Source of the DNA: Salinarimonas sp.
Lineage (GTDB): Bacteria; Pseudomonadota; Alphaproteobacteria; Rhizobiales; Beijerinckiaceae
NCBI RefSeq assembly: GCF_040111675.1
Contig: NZ_CP157794.1
Span: 4,113,501-4,177,500, forward strand
Length of the DNA: 64,000 nt
Reading direction: 5' to 3'
This document shows positions 19,986 to 28,697 of the stretch, one piece after another. Below the pieces are notes generated by a model, which saw only the letters and a list, made by a program, of their open reading frames with translations, was not told where the DNA came from and did not search any database. Both the position numbers and the translations under genes were made by a program. Position 1 is the stretch's first letter, and each line of letters opens with the position of its first letter.

Positions 19986-21632
19986 ATGGCGCATCTCCTC
20001 CGGCCCGCGGCGCGGCTCTCGCGCCTGTTGCGGCTCGCGCTCGTTCTCCTCGCGCTCGCCGCGCCGTTCTGGGCGAGCGCTCCCGCGCAGGCCCAGGCCT
20101 CTCGGGACGAGGTGGCGACCATCCTCGCGGGCTTCACGAGCGGCCAGTTCCCCGCGACCCTCGCGGCGGTCGACGCGCTCGCGGCCTCCGGCCATCCCCA
20201 CGCCGCGCCGATCCTGGAGGCGCTCGCCGACCGAAGGCTCGTCTTCGAGACGGGCTCCCGGCGCGTGCTGTGGACGGACCGGGCCGGGACCGCCTACGAC
20301 GCCCTCACCGGCGAGCCGGTGGCCGCGCCCGGCGCCACCACCGACGTGCGCGTCTCGAACGCCGTGCGCCGCGCGGTGCAGACGGCCATGGCCGGGCTGA
20401 CGCTGCGCGCGCCCGATCCGCGCACCCGCATCGAGGCCGCCGCCAACATCCTGCGCGCCCGCGACCTCTCGCAGAGGGAGGCGCTCGCCGCCGCCCGTGC
20501 CGACGAGACCGATCCCGCCGTCCAGGCCGCCTTCGACGACACGCTCGCCGCCCTCGCGATCTCCGACGCCTCCGCCTCCGAAGAGGAGCGTCTCGCGGCG
20601 ATCGCGCGGCTCTCGGCCAAGGGCGACGCCTCCGCCCGCGCGCTGCTCCTGTCCGTGCCCGCCGACGCGTCCGAGGCGGTGACGGCGGCCGCGGCGGAGG
20701 GGATCGCCGCCATCGACCGGCGGCTCGCGATCCAGGGGCACGTGCAGAACGTCTTCTTCGGGCTCTCCCTGGGATCGGTGCTGCTGCTCGCCGCCATCGG
20801 GCTCGCCATCACCTTCGGGGTGATGGGCGTCATCAACATGGCCCACGGCGAGATGGTGATGCTCGGCGCCTACGCCACCTTCGTGGTGCAGGAGCTGATG
20901 CGCACCTTCGCGCCGAACCTTCTCGACCTCTCGCTGCTCGTGGCGCTGCCGCTGGCCTTCGCGACGGCGGGCCTCGTCGGCATCGCGCTGGAGCGGCTCG
21001 TCATCCGCCACCTCTACGGCCGGCCGCTGGAGACGCTGCTCGCCACCTGGGGCGTCTCGCTGATCCTCCAGCAGGCGGTGCGCTCGCTCTTCGGGCCGAC
21101 CAACCGCGAGGTGATGAACCCCTCCTTCATGTCCGGCTCGCTCGAGCTCTTCGGCATCGCGCTGACCTGGAGCCGGGTGTGGATCATCGTGTTCGCGCTC
21201 GCGGTCTTCCTGGCGCTGCTCGTCGCGATGAAGGCGACCTCCTTCGGGCTGCGCATGCGCGCCGTCGTGCAGAACCGGCGGATGGCCGCCTCGATGGGCA
21301 TCCGCACGCCCTGGATCGACGCGCTCACCTTCGGGCTCGGCTCCGGCATCGCCGGCGTCGCGGGCGTGGCGCTCTCGCAGATCGACAACGTCTCGCCCAA
21401 TCTCGGGCAGAGCTACATCATCGACAGCTTCCTCGTCGTCGTCTTCGGCGGTGTGGGGAGCCTATGGGGCGCGCTCGTGGCGGCCTTGTCGCTCGGGGTC
21501 GCGAACAAGCTGGTCGAGCCCCTCGCCGGGGCGGTGCTCGCCAAGATCCTGATCCTCGTCGCGGTCATCCTCTTCATCCAGAAGCGCCCGAGGGGCCTGT
21601 TCGCCCTCAAGGGGCGGGCGGTCGAGAGCTGA
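19986..21632 (+). CDS. urtB: Urea ABC transporter, permease UrtB
   Basis: A 548-residue permease of the LivH type. It has a signal-like first helix (to about residue 36), then about 210 residues of extracytoplasmic, helix-rich sequence of the kind that distinguishes UrtB from ordinary branched-chain amino acid permeases. The membrane part begins near residue 250 with FFGLSLGSVLLLAAIGLA, followed by GVMGVINMAHGEM. The ATG at 19986 is chosen over the upstream frame because the signal sequence begins there. It lies 79 bases after urtA and 16 before urtC. Confidence 0.95.
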   Translation: MAHLLRPAARLSRLLRLALVLLALAAPFWASAPAQAQASRDEVATILAGFTSGQFPATLAAVDALAASGHPHAAPILEALADRRLVFETGSRRVLWTDRAGTAYDALTGEPVAAPGATTDVRVSNAVRRAVQTAMAGLTLRAPDPRTRIEAAANILRARDLSQREALAAARADETDPAVQAAFDDTLAALAISDASASEEERLAAIARLSAKGDASARALLLSVPADASEAVTAAAAEGIAAIDRRLAIQGHVQNVFFGLSLGSVLLLAAIGLAITFGVMGVINMAHGEMVMLGAYATFVVQELMRTFAPNLLDLSLLVALPLAFATAGLVGIALERLVIRHLYGRPLETLLATWGVSLILQQAVRSLFGPTNREVMNPSFMSGSLELFGIALTWSRVWIIVFALAVFLALLVAMKATSFGLRMRAVVQNRRMAASMGIRTPWIDALTFGLGSGIAGVAGVALSQIDNVSPNLGQSYIIDSFLVVVFGGVGSLWGALVAALSLGVANKLVEPLAGAVLAKILILVAVILFIQKRPRGLFALKGRAVES

Positions 21633-21648
21633 AGCGAGAGGCGCGCCC

Positions 21649-22785
21649 ATGACCCGCAAGCCCATCCTCTTCCGGCTGATGGCGCCGCACATCGCGCCGG
21701 CGATCGCGCTCCTCGTCGCGGTCGCGGCGCTGGTGCCGATCGCCAACCTCGCCTTCCCGCCGGATCACGCGCTCCATGTCCCCACCGCGACCGTGGTGCT
21801 GATGGGCAAATGGCTCACCTTCGCGCTCCTCGCGGTCGCGCTCGATCTCGTCTGGGGCTATTGCGGCATCCTCTCGCTGGGCCACGGCGCCTTCTTCGCG
21901 CTCGGCGGCTACGCCATGGGCATGCACCTCATGCGCGAGATCGGCCCGCGGGGCGTCTACGGCCACCCGGTCCTGCCGGACTTCATGGTGTTCCTGAACT
22001 GGGACGCGCTGCCGGTCGCGTGGTGGGGCTTCGACGTCTTCGCCTACGCGGCCTTCATGGCGCTGTTCGTGCCGGGGCTGCTGGCCTTCGTCTTCGGCTG
22101 GCTCGCCTTCCGCTCGCGGGTGACCGGCGTCTATCTCTCGATCATCACCCAGGCCGGCACCTACGCCCTGATGCTCGCCTTCTTCCGCAACGAGCTCGGC
22201 TTCGGCGGCAACAACGGGCTCACCGACTTCAAGGACGTGCTCGGCTTTTCGCTGCAGGCGAGCGAGACCCGTGCGGGCCTGTTCGCCCTCTCCGCGCTGG
22301 CGCTGGCCGGCGGGCTGCTGCTCGCCCAGGCGATCGTCACCTCGAAATTCGGCCTCGTCCTCGTCGCCATCCGCGACGCGGAGGCGCGCACGCGCTTTCT
22401 CGGCTACCGGGTGGAGCGCTTCAAGCTGTTCGTCTTCGTGGTCTCGGCGATGATGGCGGGGCTCGCCGGCGCCCTCTACGTGCCGCAGGTCGGCATCATC
22501 AACCCCTCGGAATTCTCCCCGGCCAACTCGATCGAGGCCGTGGTCTGGGTCGCGGTCGGCGGACGCGGGACCCTGTCGGGCGCGGCTTTGGGCGCGGTGC
22601 TGGTCAACTGGGCGAAGAGCTTCCTCACGGGCGCCTATCCGGAGGCCTGGCTCTTCGTCCTCGGCTTCCTGTTCGTCGCCGTGACGCTCTACCTGCCCAA
22701 GGGCATCCTCGGCGCCCTGCGCGCGATCCGGCTCGGCAAGCGCGCGCGGCAGGCGCAGGCCGCCAGCGCCCAGCCGGCTGAGTAA
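21649..22785 (+). CDS. urtC: Urea ABC transporter, permease UrtC
   Basis: A 378-residue LivM-type permease with about ten hydrophobic segments. Diagnostic stretches are DLVWGYCGILSLGHGAFFALGGYAMGMHLM near residues 65-95 (read here in parts), FFRNELGFGGNNGLTDFKD and FLGYRVERFKLFVFV. With UrtB it forms the urea channel. It starts 16 bases after urtB with GAGAGGCG as ribosome site, and urtD follows after 20 bases. Complete and typical. Confidence 0.95.
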   Translation: MTRKPILFRLMAPHIAPAIALLVAVAALVPIANLAFPPDHALHVPTATVVLMGKWLTFALLAVALDLVWGYCGILSLGHGAFFALGGYAMGMHLMREIGPRGVYGHPVLPDFMVFLNWDALPVAWWGFDVFAYAAFMALFVPGLLAFVFGWLAFRSRVTGVYLSIITQAGTYALMLAFFRNELGFGGNNGLTDFKDVLGFSLQASETRAGLFALSALALAGGLLLAQAIVTSKFGLVLVAIRDAEARTRFLGYRVERFKLFVFVVSAMMAGLAGALYVPQVGIINPSEFSPANSIEAVVWVAVGGRGTLSGAALGAVLVNWAKSFLTGAYPEAWLFVLGFLFVAVTLYLPKGILGALRAIRLGKRARQAQAASAQPAE

Positions 22786-22805
22786 GGCCGAGTGAGGAGC
22801 ACGCG

Positions 22806-23606
22806 ATGACCACCACCCTCGAGCCCCGGCCCGCCCCCGCGCCGCCCCGCGCGCCCGCCCCGCGCACGACGGAGGCGCTCCTCTATCTCGACGCCGTCAG
22901 CGTCTCCTTCGACGGATTCCGGGCGCTCAACAGCCTCTCCCTCGTGCTCGAGCCCGGCGAGATGCGCGCCATCATCGGCCCCAACGGCGCGGGCAAGACC
23001 ACGATGATGGACGTCATCACCGGCAAGACCCGGCCCGACACGGGCACCGTTCTCCTCGACGGCGCGCACGATCTCACCCGCCTCGACGAGGCGGCGATCG
23101 CCGAGCTCGGGATCGGCCGCAAGTTCCAGAAGCCCACCGTGTTCGAGATGGTGAGCGTGGAGGAGAACCTCGTTCTCGCGCTCGCCGGCCCGCGCGGGGT
23201 GCGCGCGAGCCTCTTCCACCGCCGCTCGGCCCAGGAGGCGCGGCGCCTCGCCGAGATCCTCGAGATCGTCAAGCTCGAGGAGCGGCGCTTCGAGCTCGCC
23301 GGCGCGCTCTCGCACGGCCAGAAGCAATGGCTCGAGATCGGCATGCTGCTGGCGCAGGACCCGAAGATCCTCCTCGTCGACGAGCCCGTCGCCGGCATGA
23401 CAGACGCCGAGACCGAGACGACCGCCGACCTCCTGCGCCGCATCGCCGCCGACCACACGGTGATCGTGGTGGAGCACGACATGAGCTTCGTGCGCGCGCT
23501 CGACGTGAAGGTCTCCGTCCTGCACGAGGGCTCGGTCATCGCGGAGGGCTCGCTCGACCAGGTCTCGGCGGACCGGCGGGTGATCGAGGTCTATCTGGGG
23601 CGGTGA
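22806..23606 (+). CDS. urtD: Urea ABC transporter, ATPase UrtD
   Basis: A 266-residue ATPase of the LivG type. After a Pro/Ala-rich N-terminus of about 25 residues, the Walker A motif GPNGAGKTT is near residue 60, the signature appears as LSHGQKQWLEIG (the LSHGQ variant usual for UrtD) and Walker B as ILLVDEPVAG. It powers the UrtBC channel together with UrtE, whose start lies 4 bases downstream. Confidence 0.95.
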   Translation: MTTTLEPRPAPAPPRAPAPRTTEALLYLDAVSVSFDGFRALNSLSLVLEPGEMRAIIGPNGAGKTTMMDVITGKTRPDTGTVLLDGAHDLTRLDEAAIAELGIGRKFQKPTVFEMVSVEENLVLALAGPRGVRASLFHRRSAQEARRLAEILEIVKLEERRFELAGALSHGQKQWLEIGMLLAQDPKILLVDEPVAGMTDAETETTADLLRRIAADHTVIVVEHDMSFVRALDVKVSVLHEGSVIAEGSLDQVSADRRVIEVYLGR

Positions 23607-23610
23607 GATC

Positions 23611-24309
23611 ATGCTGGACGCGCGAGACATCGATCTGCATTACGGCGCGGCCCAGGCCCTGCGCGGCGTCGGGCTCACGGCGGAGCCCGGGCGCGTGACC
23701 TGCGTCATGGGCCGCAACGGCGTCGGCAAGACCTCGCTGATGCGCGCCCTCGTGGGCCAGGTGCGGGTCTCCGCCGGGGCGATCCTGTGGCGCGGCGAGG
23801 ACGTGACGCGGCTCGAGCCCTACGCCCGCGCGCGGCGCGGCATCGCCTACGTGCCGCAGGGGCGCGAGATCTTCCCGCTGCTCACGGTGGAGGAGAACCT
23901 GCGCACCGGCTTCGCCGCGCTCGCGGGGAAGGCGGCGAAGACCGTGCCGGACGAGGTCTTCACCCTCTTCCCCGTCTTGAAATCCATGCTGCGCCGGCGC
24001 GGCGGCGACCTTTCCGGCGGCCAGCAGCAGCAGCTCGCCATCGCCCGGGCCCTGGTGACCCGCCCCGCGCTCCTCATCCTCGACGAGCCGACGGAGGGCA
24101 TCCAGCCCTCGATCATCCAGGACATCGGCCGCGCCATCGAGACGCTCAGGGCGCGCGGCGACATGGCGATCGTGCTCGTCGAGCAATATTTCGACTTCGC
24201 CGCGGCGCTGGCCGATTCGATCGTGGTGATGGACCGCGGCGAGGTCGTGCTCTCCGGCGAGGCGACGGCGCTCGATCGCGAGGCGGTGCGCCGGGCCGTG
24301 ATGGTTTGA
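23611..24309 (+). CDS. urtE: Urea ABC transporter, ATPase UrtE
   Basis: A 232-residue ATPase of the LivF type: Walker A GRNGVGKTS near residue 36, signature LSGGQQQQLAIARAL, Walker B LLILDEPTEGIQPS. It ends the transporter operon. Urease genes, often found after urtE, are absent here; instead an IS630-type element begins 38 bases after the stop, so any original downstream linkage may have been broken. Confidence 0.95.
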   Translation: MLDARDIDLHYGAAQALRGVGLTAEPGRVTCVMGRNGVGKTSLMRALVGQVRVSAGAILWRGEDVTRLEPYARARRGIAYVPQGREIFPLLTVEENLRTGFAALAGKAAKTVPDEVFTLFPVLKSMLRRRGGDLSGGQQQQLAIARALVTRPALLILDEPTEGIQPSIIQDIGRAIETLRARGDMAIVLVEQYFDFAAALADSIVVMDRGEVVLSGEATALDREAVRRAVMV

Positions 24310-24357
24310 GCACCGGCGAGCAACCTCCGCGCAAGGTTTGCGCGCTAGAGCAGATTC

Positions 24358-24966
24358 TCACCACTCGGGTTCATATCCTGCTGCGGTGAAGAAGTTCGCG
24401 CATTCCTCTGGCGGGAAGGCTTCGATGGCGTCGGCGACGGCGCTCCAGAGGGCGTCGCGCGTCCGGGCGGCGACCTTCCTGAGCAGGGCCTTCAGCTTGG
24501 CGAAGGCGTTCTCGATGGGGTTGAAGTCCGGGCTGTAGGGCGGCAGGAAGCGCAGCTCGGCTCCGGCCGCCTCGATGGCCTCGCGCACGGCGGGGGTCTT
24601 GTGGCTGGCGAGGTTGTCCATGATCACCACGTCGCCGGGGCTCAGCGTCGGAACCAGGACCTGCTGGACGTAGGCGAGGAAGCTCGCCGCGTTGATCGCG
24701 CCGTCGATCAGCATCGGCGCGTCGATCCCGCCGATCCTGAGCCCGGCCACGAAGGTCGTGGTGCGCCAATGGCCGTGAGGGATGCCGGCGCGCAGGCGCT
24801 CGCCTTCGGGGGCGCGGCCCCGCAACCGCGCCATCTTGGTGTTGAGCCAGGTCTCGTCGATGAAGATCAGCCGCTGCGGGTCGAGCTCGGGCTGCTCCTC
24901 GAACCAGGCCTCGCGGGCCGCGGCGACGTCGGCGCGGTCCTGCTCGCTGGCGTGGCCGGACTTTTT
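24358..24966 (-). CDS. IS630 transposase, catalytic part (second frame)
   Basis: This is the downstream frame of the transposase, entered by a -1 shift at the A7 run (24962-24968 on the plus strand). All three DDE residues are visible: the first Asp in LIFIDETW, the second in VVIMDNLASHK and the Glu in FNPIENAFAKLK, the usual IS630 pattern. There is no start codon of its own near the junction, which supports frameshifting rather than independent translation. It stops 10 bases inside the left end of the element. Confidence 0.88.
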   Translation of the reverse strand, partial: KKSGHASEQDRADVAAAREAWFEEQPELDPQRLIFIDETWLNTKMARLRGRAPEGERLRAGIPHGHWRTTTFVAGLRIGGIDAPMLIDGAINAASFLAYVQQVLVPTLSPGDVVIMDNLASHKTPAVREAIEAAGAELRFLPPYSPDFNPIENAFAKLKALLRKVAARTRDALWSAVADAIEAFPPEECANFFTAAGYEPEW

Positions 24967-25310
24967 TTGAACGTCAGGCCGTGGCGGCCGAAGAAGCGGT
25001 GCACCGTCGAGGGCGCGAAGCGCTCGCCGTGCTCGCGCTCGAGCCGCTCGGCGATCTCGACGAGGGTGAGATCCGGCGCCTCCTCCACCATCGCGAGGAT
25101 GACCGGGCCGAGCGCCTCGATCCGCCCGGACCGCGTGTCGCCGCCTTGCGCCCGCGGCGCGACCGAGCCCGTCTCGCGCCGAAGGTTGAACCACTTCACC
25201 GCCGCGGACGGCGCGATCCCGAAGCGGTCCGCCGCGGCCCGGCGGCTCATGCCGGCATCGACCGCAGCGAGGACGCGCTGCCTCAGATCCATCGAGAGGG
25301 GCTTCGTCAT
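24867..25310 (-). CDS. IS630 transposase, DNA-binding part (first frame)
   Basis: The upstream frame encodes the helix-turn-helix regions that bind the element ends: RRAAADRFGIAPSAAVKWF and a second HTH, TLVEIAERLEREHG to APSTVHRFFGRHGL. Up to LTFKK it aligns naturally with IS630 transposases; after the A7 run the frame turns into arginine/serine-rich nonsense and stops. A -1 slip restores the catalytic domain. The ATG at 25310 (MTKPLSMD) is chosen over 25349 because it matches the usual N-terminus. Confidence 0.85.
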   Translation of the reverse strand: MTKPLSMDLRQRVLAAVDAGMSRRAAADRFGIAPSAAVKWFNLRRETGSVAPRAQGGDTRSGRIEALGPVILAMVEEAPDLTLVEIAERLEREHGERFAPSTVHRFFGRHGLTFKKSPATPASRTAPTSPRPARPGSRSSPSSTRSG

Positions 25311-25431
25311 GGCGGCTGGCCTCCTCCGCCAGCCTCTACCGTGAATCACGAACTGGCCTCGAAGGGAATCCCCCGCGCGATTCCATCAGGAAGCGATCTG
25401 CTCTAGTCTCCAGCTTTGGAGAGGTGCGCCG

Positions 25432-26238
25432 ATGGCACAGCCGACGTCGCAGAAGGACAGCGGGCGCCGCGCGCCGGCCTATCTCGTCGCCGTGCGCTAC
25501 GAGACGCCGCCGGTCGCCGGCATCGCGCCCGGAGCCTGGACGCTGATCGAGACGCACGCCGAGGACTGGCGGGCGCGCGACGGCGCGCGCCTGATCGCGA
25601 GCTTCGTCGAGAGCGGCGGCGGCGCGGTCGCCGTGGTCGAGGAGCCGGAGGCGCCGGACGCCCGGCCGCGGCTCGTCGAGATCTACGGCGACAAGGCGCT
25701 CGCCGAGAGCCTCGCCGCCGTCGAGCGCACCGCGCCCGCCGTGCGCGACGCCTTCGCGGCGGCGATGACCGAATACTGGAGCGCGATCCTCGCCCGGCGC
25801 CCGAAGGAGCGCGGGCGCGGCCCGAAGGGCAAGGCCGTGCGCCCACGCGCGAAGCCGCGCTCGCGCATCCGGCTCCTCGCCGGCGGCGGCCTCGCCGCGG
25901 CGCTCGCGCTGGCGCTGGCCCTCGGCCTCGCCCGCGTTCTCGCGCCGGACCCGCCGCTGTCGACCGCCTCGGTCCCGCCCGGGCCGGAGCTCGAGTTCCA
26001 GCGCGCCGGCGGCTTCATGCTGATGCGGCCCAGCGACGCGGAGGAGCGCGCCCACGACGGCCAGCTGCTCTACCGCGCCTACCGCATGCACCCCGACGGG
26101 CGGCGCGAATACGTGGGCCTGCGCCTCGCGGACGGCTCGGAGCCGCCCCCGCCGCCGCAGGTCGGCAGCCCCGGCCAGCGCGGCGGCGTCAACCACCTGC
26201 GCGCCATCTCCGAGAGCTTCGGCGGCGGGCGGCGGTAG
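25432..26238 (+). CDS. Uncharacterised single-pass membrane protein
   Basis: A 268-residue protein of unknown function. Residues 1-120 look cytoplasmic and globular (YLVAVRYETPPVAGI, then alternating charged and hydrophobic segments); residues 121-140 are very basic; one membrane helix of Leu/Ala follows at about 143-165; the remaining 100 residues, ending in proline- and glycine-rich sequence, would be periplasmic. The order suggests N-in topology. It has a good GGAGAGG ribosome site. The IS630 element ends 28 bases before its ATG, so its natural promoter may have been separated or replaced. GC usage matches the core genome. Confidence 0.65.
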   Translation: MAQPTSQKDSGRRAPAYLVAVRYETPPVAGIAPGAWTLIETHAEDWRARDGARLIASFVESGGGAVAVVEEPEAPDARPRLVEIYGDKALAESLAAVERTAPAVRDAFAAAMTEYWSAILARRPKERGRGPKGKAVRPRAKPRSRIRLLAGGGLAAALALALALGLARVLAPDPPLSTASVPPGPELEFQRAGGFMLMRPSDAEERAHDGQLLYRAYRMHPDGRREYVGLRLADGSEPPPPPQVGSPGQRGGVNHLRAISESFGGGRR

Positions 26239-26297
26239 CGCGGCGGGGGCTCTTCGGTTTGGTGCAGACCGAGCAAGCGGTCGAGCGCTCGCGAGCC

Positions 26298-26356
26298 ATC
26301 GATGCAGGCTCTCCCCTCGCCCTCGTGGCGAGGGGTCGGGGGTGTGGGTCGTGCAG
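26298..26356 (+). repeat. Dispersed palindromic intergenic repeat, copy 2
   Basis: The same element as at 3341-3404, in opposite orientation: ATCGATGCAGGCTCTCCCCT, a GC-rich hairpin, then GTGTGGGTCGTGCAG. It lies in the 296-base spacer between the unknown membrane-protein gene and trxB, which holds no gene I can support. A few substitutions separate the copies, concentrated in the hairpin loop. Confidence 0.8.
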
Positions 26357-26534
26357 GACTATCGCGACCGCGATGCCGCGCGAACCAGCAGCGTCGAGCT
26401 CGTTCTGCTTGGGCTCGCGCTTCATCACGACCCCCATCCGCCCCCTTCGGGGGCACCTTCTCCAAGAACGAAGGACGAGCGGCTGACGCCGCTCGGTGAG
26501 GGCCTCCAACGGCGCGGGACGATGTGCGACTCGT

Positions 26535-27536
26535 CTACTCCCAGGCGGCGAGCATCTGGTCGTGCTGCTTCTCCTCGGCGCGCACGGCGGGGTCGGCGGA
26601 ATGCTCGGCGAGGAACTTCTCGGCCTCGAGCGCGGCCATGCAGCCCATGCCCGCCGCCGTCACGGCCTGGCGGTAGACGTCGTCGGCGACGTCGCCGGCG
26701 GCGAAGACGCCCGGCACCCCCGTGCGCGCCGTGCCCGGCTCGACGACGAGGTAGTTGCCGGCCTTCATCGGCAGCTGGCCCTCGAACAGCTCGGTCGCGG
26801 GCTTGTGGCCGATGGCGATGAAGACGCCGTCGGTCCTCACCTCCTCGATCGCGCCGCTCACGGTGTCCTTCAGCCGGACATGCGTCACGCCGGCGGGCAT
26901 GCCGCCGCCGCAGATCTCGTCGACCGCCGCGTTCCAGCGCACCTCGATCTTCGGGTTGGCGAACAGCCGGTCCTGCAGGATCTTCTCGGCGCGCAGGCTG
27001 TCGCGCCGGTGCACCAGGGTCACCTTGGAGGCGAGATTGGCGAGATAGAGCGCCTCCTCGACCGCGGTGTTGCCGCCGCCGACCACGACGACCTCCTTGC
27101 CGCGGAAGAAGAAGCCGTCGCAGGTGGCGCAGGCCGAGACGCCCGCGCCCTGGTACTTCTCCTCCGAGGGCAGGCCCAGCCACTTCGCCTGCGCGCCCGT
27201 GGAGACGATCAGAGCATCCGCGAGGTAGACGTCGCCGGAGGAGCCTTCCAGCCGGAACGGGCGCTGCGACAGGTCGACCTTGGCGATGTGGTCCGAGACG
27301 AGCTTGGTGCCGACGTGCTCGGCCTGGGCGCGCATCTGGTCCATCAGCCAGGGGCCCTGGATCACGTCGGCGAAGCCCGGATAGTTCTCGACGTCGGTCG
27401 TGATGGTGAGCTGGCCGCCGGGCTGGATGCCGGAGATCAGGACCGGCTCCAGCATGGCGCGCGCGGCGTAGATGGCGGCGGTGTAGCCGGCGGGGCCGGA
27501 GCCGAGGATGACGAGCTTCGCGTTCGTGGTGGCCAT
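26535..27536 (-). CDS. trxB: Thioredoxin-disulfide reductase
   Basis: A 333-residue FAD/NADPH flavoenzyme that reduces thioredoxin in the cytoplasm. It has an N-terminal FAD-binding ILGSGPAGYTAAIYAARA, the redox-active CATCDG near residue 145, the NADPH-binding VVGGGNTAVEEALYL and the C-terminal FAD motif GVFAAGDVAD. Length is normal, with a C-terminal tail slightly longer than in E. coli. The ELM1-family gene ends 4 bases before its ATG on the same strand, so the two are probably co-transcribed. Confidence 0.96.
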   Translation of the reverse strand: MATTNAKLVILGSGPAGYTAAIYAARAMLEPVLISGIQPGGQLTITTDVENYPGFADVIQGPWLMDQMRAQAEHVGTKLVSDHIAKVDLSQRPFRLEGSSGDVYLADALIVSTGAQAKWLGLPSEEKYQGAGVSACATCDGFFFRGKEVVVVGGGNTAVEEALYLANLASKVTLVHRRDSLRAEKILQDRLFANPKIEVRWNAAVDEICGGGMPAGVTHVRLKDTVSGAIEEVRTDGVFIAIGHKPATELFEGQLPMKAGNYLVVEPGTARTGVPGVFAAGDVADDVYRQAVTAAGMGCMAALEAEKFLAEHSADPAVRAEEKQHDQMLAAWE

Positions 27537-27540
27537 GGTC

Positions 27541-28611
27541 CTACTCTCCTCGCGTCTCGGCGGGTTCGCCGAGCGCGGTCTGCGGCAGCCCGAGCGCCGC
27601 GCGATGGGCGCGATAGGCGCGCGCCAGGGCGGCGGCGACGACGGGCGTCGAATCTAGGGGCTCGTACCGGGTTCCTTCAAGGCGTCCGCGAAAGGGCCGC
27701 GCCACCCCCTGCCTCTCGAGGCCCGAGACGAGCGTCTCGAACTTTCGATGCCCGCCCGTCGGCGCGAACACAAGCACCGGCGCGCCGGAGGCGGCGGCTT
27801 CCCCCAGCATGTTGGTCGAATCGGCCGTGACGACGATCGCATCCGCCAGCGCGAGGAGGGCGACGTAGGGGTTCTCGCCGCTCCCGTCCCAGAAGAAGCC
27901 GCCGGTCTCGGCCGCCAGGCGGGCGAGGCCCGCGCGCAGGGCGTGCGGCGTGCGCCGCGAAGCCGTGATCATCGGCCGCGCCCCGTCCTCCCGGGCGAGA
28001 CGGGCGAGATCGGCGAGGAGGCGCGCCTGATCCGCGTCGGTGAAGCGGTGGTGCCGGCTGTCGCCGCCGGCGAGCACCGCGACGCGCGGGCCGGGCAGGC
28101 CGGCGAGCCGCGGATCGGGCGCGGCGCGGGCGGCGGCGAGACGCGCGGGCGTCACGCGATGCGGCGCGGTGAGCGTGGCGAGGACGGTCTCGCCCCGCAG
28201 CCGGTCGTGCTCCGAAACCCAGACGAAATCCGCGGCGGAGGGCCCGGTGCGCGGATCCTTGAGAAACGCCGTGAAGGTTCGTCCGTCGCTCGCCCGCTTC
28301 AAGGCGGGGAGGTAGGGCACCGCGCGCCGGCCGGAGGCGATCACGAGATCGGGATAGGGCTCGGGCAGCGGCCCCTCCGGCCGGCCGGGACGCTCGCGCG
28401 GGTCGATCGGCCCGCGCGGGGCGAGCCAGGCGAAGGGCCGGCGCGGGCGCACGCGACGGATCTCGGGGGCGAGCCCCAGCGCCTCGGCCACGCCGAGGCA
28501 TTGCAGCTCGTCGCCGGCCTTGCCGTCGGTGAGGACCACCGCGCGGGTGGGGAGGAGCGCCCCAGTCTCGTCCAGCGTCTCGTCCACCGTCTCGTCCAAC
28601 GTCTCGACCAC
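27541..28611 (-). CDS. ELM1/DUF1022-family protein
   Basis: About 356 residues. The family, named after plant mitochondrial fission protein ELM1, is common in alphaproteobacteria, usually of unknown function, and has a glycosyltransferase-like fold. Landmarks are VVLTDGKAGDELQCLGVAEA near the start, PDLVIASGRRAVP, VAVLAGGDSRHH, TADSTNMLGEAAASG and FAPTGGHRKF. The start is uncertain: an ATG at 28716 would overlap the divergent regulator gene, while GTG at 28611 has GAGAAGG 5 bases upstream and is preferred. Either way the N-terminus runs through a 12-base tandem repeat that encodes repeated DET. It lies directly upstream of trxB on the same strand. Confidence 0.85.
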   Translation of the reverse strand: MVETLDETVDETLDETGALLPTRAVVLTDGKAGDELQCLGVAEALGLAPEIRRVRPRRPFAWLAPRGPIDPRERPGRPEGPLPEPYPDLVIASGRRAVPYLPALKRASDGRTFTAFLKDPRTGPSAADFVWVSEHDRLRGETVLATLTAPHRVTPARLAAARAAPDPRLAGLPGPRVAVLAGGDSRHHRFTDADQARLLADLARLAREDGARPMITASRRTPHALRAGLARLAAETGGFFWDGSGENPYVALLALADAIVVTADSTNMLGEAAASGAPVLVFAPTGGHRKFETLVSGLERQGVARPFRGRLEGTRYEPLDSTPVVAAALARAYRAHRAALGLPQTALGEPAETRGE

Positions 28612-28697
28612 CTGGACCTTCTCGGGCGATACCCCGGGTGAATGCGTCCCCGCCGCTTGTGCGGAGGCGACGGGCGGTCTACCTCTGTCCTGGCGCA

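Larger units (their letters stand above)
24348..25403 (-). mobile_element. IS630-family insertion sequence, apparently complete
   Basis: A 1056-base element bounded by TA dinucleotides (24346-24347 and 25404-25405), the target duplication expected for IS630. Both ends begin GAGCAGAT reading inward; similarity fades after 8 bases, with scattered matches. One transposase is encoded on the minus strand in two overlapping frames joined across a run of seven A. It sits between urtE and an unknown membrane-protein gene and appears intact. Confidence 0.88.
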
